A model generated the notes under the pieces. It worked only from the letters and a program-made list of their open reading frames with translations, was not told where the DNA came from and made no database searches. The translations under genes and the position numbers were made by a program. This document shows, piece after piece, positions 32,209 to 40,718 of a stretch of 64,000 nucleotides of DNA. The stretch is from DAISVY01 sp036826635 (GTDB taxonomy: Bacteria; Zixibacteria; MSB-5A5; GN15; FEB-12). Positions within the stretch are counted from its first letter, which is position 1; every line of letters starts with the position of its first letter. The stretch spans positions 62,001-126,000 of the forward strand of contig DAISVY010000003.1 in NCBI GenBank assembly GCA_036826635.1, in the 5' to 3' direction.

Positions 32209-35148
32209 ATGGCTGCATCCTCACAAAAATTCGCCTTTGATAACCGTCTCTTGGCAATTGAGGAATTGTTCCGTCAGCGAAAGTATGATGCTTCCCATCA
32301 GGAGTTGCAGCTCCTCTCCGAGAGTAATTTTACTGAAGACGATTACCAGTTAGGGCTTTATCTGGCCCTGAAGGCCGACGATGCGTTTGCGCAGGGAGAA
32401 TACCGTCAGGCCTTCGAATTCGGCCTGCGAGGCGCTAAGATACTGGCCGATTTCCCCTTGAATCGGCGTTATGCCCGGGTGTTGCTGGTGCTGTCAAAGG
32501 CATATTCTTCTACCGGTGATCTGAAAAATGCGGAAACCAAAGCCTACGATGCTCTGGCTTCATACCGTCGTGCCGCGGATGCGATCGGGCAGGTTGATGC
32601 TCTGAACGAGTTGGCCCGAATCGCCTTTATCCGTTCCGATCTGGGGGCATCGTGTGGTTTTCTCGATGATGCTATTGCGCTGGCCCGGGGTGATGAGCGT
32701 AAGGTGGCGCAGTTGACCGGTAATGCCGGTCGAATCCGCATTCTTTCGGGTGAATGGGCGCACGCGGAAGCGGAGTTGAAAACCGCTCTGGAGTATTTTG
32801 AAAAGCACGACGAACCGATTTCCTGCGCTATTAACCTGCTTTCGCAGGGATATCTCCATATACGTCGGCGCGAGTTTGTCTTTGCCGAGCGCTGCCTGAA
32901 TCGGGCGGCAACTCTGATTGAAGAACACGATCTTAAACGTGAGCGGGTGATATATTTTGAATACTCCGGCGAACTGGCGCTGGAGAAAGGTGATACTTAC
33001 AAAGCCAAATCGTTCCTGACCGAAGCATACCGGCAGGGCAGGCTTCTGGCTCCGGAATCATCGCTGGTTTCTCAGGCGGGACGTCGTCTGGCGGAGGTGG
33101 AACTGACCCTGGACAATGTTGACGAGGCGATGAAATACGGTCAGAAAGCATTGGAGCTGGCTGTTCGGATCGGTGAAAAATCGGAAATTTCTCAGGCTCA
33201 GTGTGTCATTGCCCGGGCTTTTGCTATGCGCTCTGAATACGATGATGCTTTGGAATATGCGCAGTCGGCGGTTGAAGTGGCTCATGATGCGGGTGATCCG
33301 TCCGATCTGGCCCGCACCCTGCTCACGCTGGCCGATCTGAAGATGTCGGACGGTTCTTCTGATGATAGTGACCGGGTACGTGGTCTTTTTGATCAGGCGG
33401 GGAGAATTTTCCGCAAGCTGAAACTGGACTACTGGGTGGCCGAAACCGAGTATCGAGCCGGGGTATTCGCTTGCCAGCAGGGTAATCTCTCGCGCGGTTT
33501 CAAGAAACTGAATCGGTCTGAGAAGATTTTCACGTCCCTGGCGGAAAAAGCCAAGGTGCGCCGGGTCAATCAGTTCCTGACCTCGCTGGCCGATCAGGCG
33601 GTGGCGCTGTCCGTTTCCGAAGACAACGAGTTCAGAGCTTTCGGGCGGCTTATCAATCCGGACGAGATCAGGGATCTCAAGGCCGGTCACATGGGGCAAA
33701 TAATAGGGATTCTTCAGCAACGGACCGGAGCCGACCGCACTATTATTGTATTCCCTGATTTTGAAGAGAGCCCTGTTACCGCGTCTTTTGAAATGACCGA
33801 TATGCAGGTGAAGCGGTTCACTGACAATTTCCGTCGTCTGTTGGGCGAGGAAATATCATCGTCGGACCCCACTCTTTTGCTGGACTGCCGCCGCGATCCG
33901 TATCTCAACGATTTGTTCCCGGATATTCCCGATGTGACGGCGAGTGTGTTGGTTGTGCCTTTTAAGATGAGTGATCACACCACCGGTTACATCTATCTGG
34001 ACAAGGTGTCTCGGGACAATACGCTTAATCCCTTCAGTCAGGATGCGCTCAATTTTGCGGTGGGATTCTCGGACCTGATCGCTTTCAAATCGGCCGAGTT
34101 GCAGCGGGTGAAGCTGCTTGAGGATAACCGGCGGCTCAAGGCACAACTGATGGAGAAGGCCGCGTTTCCCAATATCGTGACACAGAACCATCAGATGTTG
34201 GAAATCCTCGCTCAGGTGCGTCAGGTTGTTGATTCTAATATCTCTATTGCCATTGAAGGCGCTACCGGTTCGGGCAAAGATTTGCTGGCTCGGGCTATTC
34301 ATTATAACTCCGGTCGTCGTGACAAGCGGTTTATCTCGGTCAACTGCGCGGCCCTTCCGGAGACTCTTCTGGAGTCGGAGTTGTTCGGTTATCGACGGGG
34401 TGCTTTCACCGGTGCCGACCGTGACAAGCCGGGTCTGTTTGAAGAGGCTGACGGCGGGACTTTCTTCCTGGACGAGATTGCGGATATGCCGTTGAGTGTA
34501 CAGGCCAAGATTCTGCGTGTTTTGGAGGAAAAGGAAATAGTGCGTTTGGGAGAGAGTGTTCCCCGGAAGGTGGATGTGCGCATTATTTCGGCGACCAATA
34601 AGGATTTGAAGGATGAAATGGGAGAGAGTCGCTTCCGTCAGGATCTTTATTACCGTTTGTCGGCCCTTACTTTCCGTTTGCCGCTGCTGAGCGAACGGCG
34701 TGAGGATATTCCGCTGCTGGTTAATCATTTCCTGGAGAAGAGCGGCAAGACGATCAGTGCGGAGGCCGTGCGTCGCCTGATGGAATACGAATGGCCGGGT
34801 AATGTTCGCGAGCTGGACAATGAAATCAAAAAGCTGATTCTTCTTAGCGGTGATAACCCGCAGATAGAGGCCGATTTGCTTTCGTCCAAGATACTGGCAA
34901 CCGGCAAGAGTCAGGGGGATGTGGTCCATCGGACCGGGAGTGTGGCCGACGACGTTGAATTCAACGAGCGGTATTCGCTCTATGATTATCTGGCCGATCA
35001 CGAGCGCCGATTCATTATCAAGGCACTCCGGGAACGCAAGGGAGTGAAAAAGCACGCGGCCGCTTCTCTTAACATTCCCGAATCGACTCTGCGTCTCAAG
35101 ATCAAGGAATATAACATTGACCTGGACCGGCTTGAGTCCATCAATTAA
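32209..35148 (+). CDS. Sigma-54-dependent transcriptional activator with N-terminal TPR and GAF domains
   Basis: 979 residues. N-terminal tetratricopeptide-type helices (about 30-440) are followed by a GAF-like domain (about 490-640) and the AAA+ sigma-54 interaction domain. Walker A is GATGSGKD (684-691), the sigma-54 loop is GAFTGA (731-736), and Walker B is GGTFFLDEIADMP. A Fis-type helix-turn-helix (KKHAAASLNIPESTLRLKIKEY) is at the C-terminus. It has no receiver domain, so it is likely controlled by a small ligand at the GAF domain or by protein contact at the TPRs. It activates sigma-54 promoters not identified in this window. A terminator follows the stop codon. Confidence 0.93.
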   Translation: MAASSQKFAFDNRLLAIEELFRQRKYDASHQELQLLSESNFTEDDYQLGLYLALKADDAFAQGEYRQAFEFGLRGAKILADFPLNRRYARVLLVLSKAYSSTGDLKNAETKAYDALASYRRAADAIGQVDALNELARIAFIRSDLGASCGFLDDAIALARGDERKVAQLTGNAGRIRILSGEWAHAEAELKTALEYFEKHDEPISCAINLLSQGYLHIRRREFVFAERCLNRAATLIEEHDLKRERVIYFEYSGELALEKGDTYKAKSFLTEAYRQGRLLAPESSLVSQAGRRLAEVELTLDNVDEAMKYGQKALELAVRIGEKSEISQAQCVIARAFAMRSEYDDALEYAQSAVEVAHDAGDPSDLARTLLTLADLKMSDGSSDDSDRVRGLFDQAGRIFRKLKLDYWVAETEYRAGVFACQQGNLSRGFKKLNRSEKIFTSLAEKAKVRRVNQFLTSLADQAVALSVSEDNEFRAFGRLINPDEIRDLKAGHMGQIIGILQQRTGADRTIIVFPDFEESPVTASFEMTDMQVKRFTDNFRRLLGEEISSSDPTLLLDCRRDPYLNDLFPDIPDVTASVLVVPFKMSDHTTGYIYLDKVSRDNTLNPFSQDALNFAVGFSDLIAFKSAELQRVKLLEDNRRLKAQLMEKAAFPNIVTQNHQMLEILAQVRQVVDSNISIAIEGATGSGKDLLARAIHYNSGRRDKRFISVNCAALPETLLESELFGYRRGAFTGADRDKPGLFEEADGGTFFLDEIADMPLSVQAKILRVLEEKEIVRLGESVPRKVDVRIISATNKDLKDEMGESRFRQDLYYRLSALTFRLPLLSERREDIPLLVNHFLEKSGKTISAEAVRRLMEYEWPGNVRELDNEIKKLILLSGDNPQIEADLLSSKILATGKSQGDVVHRTGSVADDVEFNERYSLYDYLADHERRFIIKALRERKGVKKHAAASLNIPESTLRLKIKEYNIDLDRLESIN

Positions 35149-35175
35149 TAAGCTGTTACTTAATTGATCTCTATT

Positions 35176-35202
35176 GCGCCCCGTACTGCGGGGCGCTTTT
35201 TT
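35176..35202 (+). terminator. Terminator after the sigma-54 activator
   Basis: Perfect eight-pair stem GCGCCCCG/CGGGGCGC with loop TACTG, then TTTTTT. The T-run ends six bases before the next gene's ATG. Confidence 0.88.
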
Positions 35203-35208
35203 GTGTCT

Positions 35209-36027
35209 ATGGCTGATCGATTGTACTACACGCACTTTGCGGCCGATCCGTATTTCAATATGGCCTTCGATGAATGGCTTTTTTCTCGTGCCTTGTCCCG
35301 CCCGGGAGCCGTATACGTGCGGTTGTACTCCTGGTTGCCCGGGGCCATTACTTTCGGTTATAACCAGCGTCGCGAGACCGCCCTGGATTTCTCCCGACTT
35401 GGCGATACACCGGTGATCCGGCGGGTTACCGGAGGACGAGCGGTGTATCACGACGTTTCCGAGTTGACTTATGCCATTGCGTTGAACCCGCATAGCGACG
35501 AACTCCGACGACTGGCCGGCTCGGTGTCGGCCACCTATCGATATCTGTCCGGGGCTCTTCAGGCGTTTCTTGGGCGGCTCGATATTGCCGCGGCCCTGGT
35601 GAGTCGTTCGTCTCCGGAGAACGGCCGCCCGGATTTTTTTCACAAAGCACCCTGCTTCGCTTCGGCATCTCGCTATGAATTGCTCACCGGCGGGCGCAAG
35701 ATTGTAGCGTCGGCTCAGAAACAGAGTCGGGGAGTAGTGTTGCAGCACGGCTCAATTAAAATAAGTGGTCTGGCGCCACACCCGGCTTTGTCGGCCACTC
35801 CCGGCGAGGCCGCAGGCGAGCTGCAACCGCTTAGCGAAGAACGATTTGAGCGGGCGGCCCGGCTGTTTCCGGAGGCTGTGGGGGAGAGTTTGGGGGTGAG
35901 GTTTCGGCACGTTGAAGTGTCCGCACAGGAGTATCGGGGGCTTGAAATTATGCGTCAGGCCGTTATGAAAAATTGGTCTGAGCGACGCGATCCGGTTAAA
36001 CAAACCGGTTTTCCAAACAGTCTATAG
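35209..36027 (+). CDS. Lipoate-protein ligase / octanoyltransferase family protein (LplA/LipM-like)
   Basis: 272 residues of the biotin/lipoate A/B ligase fold. Motifs: YFNMAFDEWL near the start, RRVTGGRAVYHDVSELTY (lipoyl-binding), CFASASRYELLTGGRKIVASAQ and VLQHGSI, which resemble LipM/LplA. It would attach lipoate or octanoate to E2 or GcvH proteins; which one cannot be decided by eye. The ATG comes immediately after the preceding terminator and has no ribosome site, so how it is expressed is unclear: read-through, or a promoter hidden upstream of the terminator. A GTG one codon earlier is an alternative. Confidence 0.85.
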   Translation: MADRLYYTHFAADPYFNMAFDEWLFSRALSRPGAVYVRLYSWLPGAITFGYNQRRETALDFSRLGDTPVIRRVTGGRAVYHDVSELTYAIALNPHSDELRRLAGSVSATYRYLSGALQAFLGRLDIAAALVSRSSPENGRPDFFHKAPCFASASRYELLTGGRKIVASAQKQSRGVVLQHGSIKISGLAPHPALSATPGEAAGELQPLSEERFERAARLFPEAVGESLGVRFRHVEVSAQEYRGLEIMRQAVMKNWSERRDPVKQTGFPNSL

Positions 36028-36321
36028 GATAGCGGCTTAGAGCGCACCTTCGGCCAAAAAAGCGCTTGACTTGGGGCTCGCAAGAGGCCTATCTTCGGTT
36101 CTAATTGGCTTGGCGTGTGGGCTCTTGTTCGGGCGCCGGGACGCAATAGGTTGGGTTGTTGACAGTTAAAACGATTTTTTATCGCTTTCAGTACTACCCA
36201 CCTTTGTGCTAAAAATTGAGGAAAAACAGGCTGCAGCGGAAACCTCCCTGCATCAAGATGAGAATCCGCTGGCATGGGCAATTTCGAGATTTGAGCATTG
36301 GTTTCTCGAGGAGGAAGAGCA
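36028..36321. other. Long upstream region of the TonB receptor operon
   Basis: It holds a promoter candidate (36066-36095), a second weaker TTGACA at about 36149, and a leader hairpin CAGCGGA (36234-36240) with TCCGCTG (36265-36271). It ends with a GAGGAGG site. Confidence 0.4.
36066..36095 (+). promoter_or_regulatory. Promoter candidate of the TonB receptor operon
   Basis: TTGACT, 18-base spacer, TATCTT. The leader would be about 220 bases long. Confidence 0.5.
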
Positions 36322-39300
36322 ATGGTTGGGAATAGCAAAAGGCTACTCACATGCGTGTTAATTCTCGCGCTGGGAGTGCTGTTACTACCCCCTGAATCTT
36401 TTGCTGCATCAACCGGTCAGATCAAGGGACAGATCACCGATCAAAAGACCGGCGAGCCGATCGTGGGTGCGTCGGTTATGGTTGTTGACACGAAGCGAGG
36501 TGCTTCGACTGACCCGGACGGTTATTTCGCTATTCTGCGGCTTGAGCCGGGTACCTATACGTTGGACATCTCACATCTGGACTATGTGGAGGTGAAAGTA
36601 ACCGACGTGGTCGTTAAGATTGACGAGACATTTGAAGTCAATCAAAAGATGGTGCAGAAGGTTACCGATCTCGACGAAACCATTACGGTTAAGGGAACTC
36701 GGGACATTCTCGACAAGTTTGTCACCGAGAGCCGCGTTTCTATCTCACAGGAGACGATAAAACAGCGGCCGGTTCAGACGGTGGACGCCCTCCTCGAACA
36801 GGTGGCCGGGGTGCAGACAAGCTCCGAGGGTGAGGTGTTTATCCGCGGTGGCCGTGCCGGTGAGGTAGCCTATATCGTGGACGGTGTGCCGATTGGTGAC
36901 CCGCTCGGTGGCGCCGGTAACATCGGGGCCAACCTTTCTCTGGTTTCGGGGTCGATCTCCGAAATTCAGATCATTAAAGACGGTTTCGATCCGGAATACG
37001 GTAATGCTCTTTCGGGTATTATTAACATCCGGAGTCAAACCGGTTCCAAAGACAATACTCGTCTTAATTTGCAGTACATTACGGACGATCTTCTGGGGAA
37101 CAAGGACCTTAACGAATACTCGCGTAACTACGACTATTTGCGGTTTTCGCTTTCCGGTCCCGACCCGATTTTGTCCGAAAAGATTCTTCCGGCTCTCGGG
37201 CTCAATTTCCTTAAGGGGCAGGAGTTTACGTACTACATTTATGGCGATGTGGACAAGGACGACGGATATTATCAGATGTCGGACTACGATACTCCGGAGA
37301 CCGAGCGCGAGTGGCCGTCGTTCAATCTCCTGGGTTTCGATATTCCCGAGCGGACCTGGAACCGTTACACTTTCCAGACCAACTTGAAGTTCCGTCCCCG
37401 CCAGAATCTGAAATTCGTTCTTTCGTATAAGAAATGGTACGTCAAGCAAACGGATTTCGATTGGGATTATCGTTACTCCAACGCCAGTGCTCCTATCGCT
37501 ACCAGTGACCGCCAGAGTATTTCCATGGAAGTCACCCAGGCGGTTTCGAAGGACATGAACTACGAGTTGACGCTGTCCATGACGGACCTGGAAACTTCCT
37601 ATAAACCGGGTGATCCCGATCATCCCGGCAAGACGCTGGAACCGGACGAGTTCTACCTGCAGAGTGATTGGGAAACTTATCAGGACGTCAACGGAAACGG
37701 TGTTTACGATGCTCCGGAGCCGATAATCAACCTGTTCCCGGATACGGCGGACAACGGCGGACCGGGTTACACCGACGGCGAAGGATCATACTACACGAAT
37801 ACGCAGGGTGGCGGTTACATCTACGGGAATTTCAGATTCAACAATAATGATATTGTCGACAACCTGGAAGGTGAGCCGTTCATCGACCTCAACGGCAACG
37901 GTGTTTGGGACTCGGGTGATATTCTTCAGGACAAGAACGGCAACGGTATTCTTGACCTGGATCGGGAATCGATCATCAACAACCGAACCGCCGAGCCTTA
38001 TATCGATGGGGACTCAACAATCGGGGAACCGTTTACCGATCTGAACGCTAACGGTTATTACGACGAGGGAATTGACATTTTCGTCATGGATCCCGACCCC
38101 AGCATAAACCAGGATTTGAACCACAACGGTAAGCATGACGGACCGGATGATTCCTGGTCGAAGGGTATTCCGTTCCTCGACCGGAACAGTAACGGTATTT
38201 ATGATATGGCCAACGGTCAGTATGACCCCGGCGAACCGTTTACTGATGTCAATGGTAACGGTGAGTACGATTACGGTGACTTCCTTGATGACGGTAACCA
38301 TGATGTCGACGCTACCTGGCAAACTACGGAGGTTCGAACCTGGCGTGGTGAGTTCAAGGTAGTTCGGCAGATGAACCGGCATGAGGTCAAGTTCGGATTC
38401 CACTTCCAGCGCGATGAAGTGGAATTTAATGATATCAGAAGGCCTTACCTGTTGTACACCGGTCGTGCCGATACAACCTCCGCCTATTCGACTCGCGGTG
38501 CTTTCCGTGACTTCTATAAATATGAACCTTTTACGGGGTCCGTTTATCTGCGCGATAAGATTGAGTATGGCTCGATGATCGCCTCTCTGGGATTGCGCTG
38601 GGACTTCTTCCTGCAGGACACCGACCAGTTGGCCTCTCTGCTTAAAGCGGATGACCGAGGCGGTGTGATTAAGGGAGACCGTCACAAATTCTCCCCGCGT
38701 ATCGGATTCTCCTACCCGATTTCCGATAAGGCTAAGGTATATTTCAACTATGGTCACTTCTTCCAGTTGCCGTCTTATACGCTTATGTATGCGCGTAATA
38801 CTTCGTCGGCCAACCAGAACGACGTGGTCGGTAACCCCAACCTTGATTATGCCAAGACCATCCAGTATTCCTTCGGCGTCAAATATGCCATGTCGGAAAG
38901 TTATTCAATTGATGTCCAGGGCTACTTCAAGGACGAGTTCGATAAGGTTAACAGCGGTGAGGTATACGAAGGTCTGCTGAAACGTCAGCAATACCTCAAC
39001 AAGGACTATGGCCGGAGCCGTGGTTTCGAGGTCACGCTTGAGAAGCGCGGCGGCGGTTACGTCAACGGATCGCTGAGTTACACCTACGCTTTTGCTTACG
39101 GTAAGGCTTCCAAGACCAATGAACAGTTCCAGGAAGACATTGAGATATCTCGTGAACCGTTGACCGAAGCCCCGCTGGACAACGATGTCAGGCACTCGCT
39201 GAAGGCGGCTATTAACATTTATATGCCGTCGACGGTTAAACCCAAGCTGTTCGGTATTCCTATAATTAACGGTTGGTCGATGTCGATAGAATCGGTTATC

Positions 39301-39642
39301 CAGAGCGGTGAACCGTTCACCCCGGATGATTCATATCCGAACATCTCGTCGACTGGTGAAGAGGATATCGAGACGAACTCGTTGCGTTATCCGGGCACGG
39401 CGGTGTTCGATGTCAGGTTCTCCAAAGAGTTTAAGCTGGTTGATCTGGACTGGCAATTTATCCTCTGGGTCGAAAATATCTTTAATAATCGCAATGTGTC
39501 GTACGTCTATCCGACGACGGGCCGTCCGGATACCCAGGAGGTGTCCAACGGGATTATCAGAGGTGGCTCGGAATACTATGACAACCCGTACAATTACGAT
39601 TACGGGCGTCAGATTCGTGTCGGTCTGGAGTTGAGTATCTAA
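36322..39642 (+). CDS. TonB-dependent receptor with N-terminal CarboxypepD-like domain and calcium-loop-like insert
   Basis: 1106 residues. A signal peptide (to about residue 30) is followed by a carboxypeptidase-regulatory-like domain (GQIKGQITDQKTGEPIVGAS), a plug (FIRGGRAGEVAYIVDGVPIGD, EIQIIKDGFDPEYGNALSG) and a 22-strand-type barrel. Inserted between barrel strands (residues about 455-655) are seven copies of a D-x-N-x-N-G-x-x-D loop, for example DVNGNGVYD, DLNGNGVWD and DRNSNGIYD, resembling dockerin/EF-hand calcium loops. The ATG at 36322 has GAGGAGG seven bases upstream. It heads an operon with a PorV-like protein and a large lipoprotein. Substrate unknown; the architecture recalls SusC-type nutrient receptors. 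Confidence 0.9.
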   Translation: MVGNSKRLLTCVLILALGVLLLPPESFAASTGQIKGQITDQKTGEPIVGASVMVVDTKRGASTDPDGYFAILRLEPGTYTLDISHLDYVEVKVTDVVVKIDETFEVNQKMVQKVTDLDETITVKGTRDILDKFVTESRVSISQETIKQRPVQTVDALLEQVAGVQTSSEGEVFIRGGRAGEVAYIVDGVPIGDPLGGAGNIGANLSLVSGSISEIQIIKDGFDPEYGNALSGIINIRSQTGSKDNTRLNLQYITDDLLGNKDLNEYSRNYDYLRFSLSGPDPILSEKILPALGLNFLKGQEFTYYIYGDVDKDDGYYQMSDYDTPETEREWPSFNLLGFDIPERTWNRYTFQTNLKFRPRQNLKFVLSYKKWYVKQTDFDWDYRYSNASAPIATSDRQSISMEVTQAVSKDMNYELTLSMTDLETSYKPGDPDHPGKTLEPDEFYLQSDWETYQDVNGNGVYDAPEPIINLFPDTADNGGPGYTDGEGSYYTNTQGGGYIYGNFRFNNNDIVDNLEGEPFIDLNGNGVWDSGDILQDKNGNGILDLDRESIINNRTAEPYIDGDSTIGEPFTDLNANGYYDEGIDIFVMDPDPSINQDLNHNGKHDGPDDSWSKGIPFLDRNSNGIYDMANGQYDPGEPFTDVNGNGEYDYGDFLDDGNHDVDATWQTTEVRTWRGEFKVVRQMNRHEVKFGFHFQRDEVEFNDIRRPYLLYTGRADTTSAYSTRGAFRDFYKYEPFTGSVYLRDKIEYGSMIASLGLRWDFFLQDTDQLASLLKADDRGGVIKGDRHKFSPRIGFSYPISDKAKVYFNYGHFFQLPSYTLMYARNTSSANQNDVVGNPNLDYAKTIQYSFGVKYAMSESYSIDVQGYFKDEFDKVNSGEVYEGLLKRQQYLNKDYGRSRGFEVTLEKRGGGYVNGSLSYTYAFAYGKASKTNEQFQEDIEISREPLTEAPLDNDVRHSLKAAINIYMPSTVKPKLFGIPIINGWSMSIESVIQSGEPFTPDDSYPNISSTGEEDIETNSLRYPGTAVFDVRFSKEFKLVDLDWQFILWVENIFNNRNVSYVYPTTGRPDTQEVSNGIIRGGSEYYDNPYNYDYGRQIRVGLELSI

Positions 39643-39667
39643 GTTGATTAGGCTGGAATAGAGGCAA

Positions 39668-40699
39668 ATGAACGGATACGAGGTGGAAATGTTTACTGTG
39701 CATAATCGACGCTCCCGGTATACCCGGCGAGGCTCCGGCCTCATGCTGGCGGCGTCTGTGATTCTTGTCGGCTTGCTCATAGCGGCGACGCCTTCGCAGG
39801 TCGCTGCCCAGGCAAAAGTCGGCACCACCGGCGCCCAGTTTCTGGAACTCGGTGTCTCGGCGCGTGCTATGGGCATGGGTGAAGCTTTTACGGCGGTGGC
39901 CAACGATGTCTCTGCCGTTTACTACAACCCGGCCGGTTTGACTGCGCTGCTGGGGCGTGAAGTCATGCTGACCTACATTGATATGCCGGCTGATGTCCAG
40001 TATGGTGTTGCTGCCGTCGGTTTCCCGCTGGAATCGATTGGCGGTGTTCTGGGAATCGGCGTCTATGCCCTGACCTCGGGGGAAATGGTCGAGTATACCT
40101 ACGCTATGGGCGTGGACGACCCAAGCTCGGGCGTGCAGGGTACCGGACGTACTTTTGCCTGGAACGATTTCGCCGTTTCCGCTTCGTACGGACGATATCT
40201 GACGGACCGTTTCTCCATCGGCTTCAGCCTGCGGTATATCGGCGAATTCGTTCATGACTATTCCGCCAGCGGTTGGTCGGCCGACGTAGGTACCAGTTAT
40301 GATACCGGTTATCGCGGGTTCAAACTGGCCATGGCTATTACCAACTTTGGTCCCGATATGCAGTTCATCGACAAAGATTATCCTCTGCCGATCAGTTTCC
40401 GGTTCGGCGGGACAATTAACGTCGTGGAAAGCATGGACCATGTGGTTACGATGGCGGCCGAAGGTTCGCACCCGTCGGATAACCTGGAAAAGTACAACGC
40501 CGGTTTGGAGTATGTATTCAAGGATATGTTCTCCCTGCGCGTTGGCGGCCGTTTCAATTATGACACTGATGGTTTTACTGCCGGGGCCGGGTTCCGCCTG
40601 CCCTACGGCGATGACGGAGAGATCCGCTTTGATTATGCCTACCAGGATTTTGGCATGCTCACAGAGGTTCACCGGTTCACAATGGCATTTGCGTTTTAA
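39668..40699 (+). CDS. PorV/PorQ-family outer-membrane barrel protein
   Basis: 343 residues with signal peptide (LMLAASVILVGLLIAATPSQVAAQ). It has the family motifs FLELGVSARAMGMGEAFTA and NDVSAVYYNPAGLTAL, and ends in Phe (MAFAF). This matches PorV, which in type IX secretion receives cargo at the outer membrane. The ATG at 39668 has a close GAGG; an ATG at 39689 follows GAGGTGG and is a fair alternative. It sits 25 bases after the TonB receptor stop. Two proteases with type IX-like C-terminal signals lie about 6 kb downstream. Confidence 0.85.
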   Translation: MNGYEVEMFTVHNRRSRYTRRGSGLMLAASVILVGLLIAATPSQVAAQAKVGTTGAQFLELGVSARAMGMGEAFTAVANDVSAVYYNPAGLTALLGREVMLTYIDMPADVQYGVAAVGFPLESIGGVLGIGVYALTSGEMVEYTYAMGVDDPSSGVQGTGRTFAWNDFAVSASYGRYLTDRFSIGFSLRYIGEFVHDYSASGWSADVGTSYDTGYRGFKLAMAITNFGPDMQFIDKDYPLPISFRFGGTINVVESMDHVVTMAAEGSHPSDNLEKYNAGLEYVFKDMFSLRVGGRFNYDTDGFTAGAGFRLPYGDDGEIRFDYAYQDFGMLTEVHRFTMAFAF

Positions 40700-40718
40700 C
40701 GGGAAGAGGCGATAGAAC

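Noticed and set aside
33856..35748. Long open frame of about 630 codons on the minus strand, opposite the sigma-54 activator
   Set aside because: It is antisense to a gene with intact AAA+ motifs, crosses a terminator and the next gene, and its protein has no recognisable motifs. It is a mirror of the coding strand.
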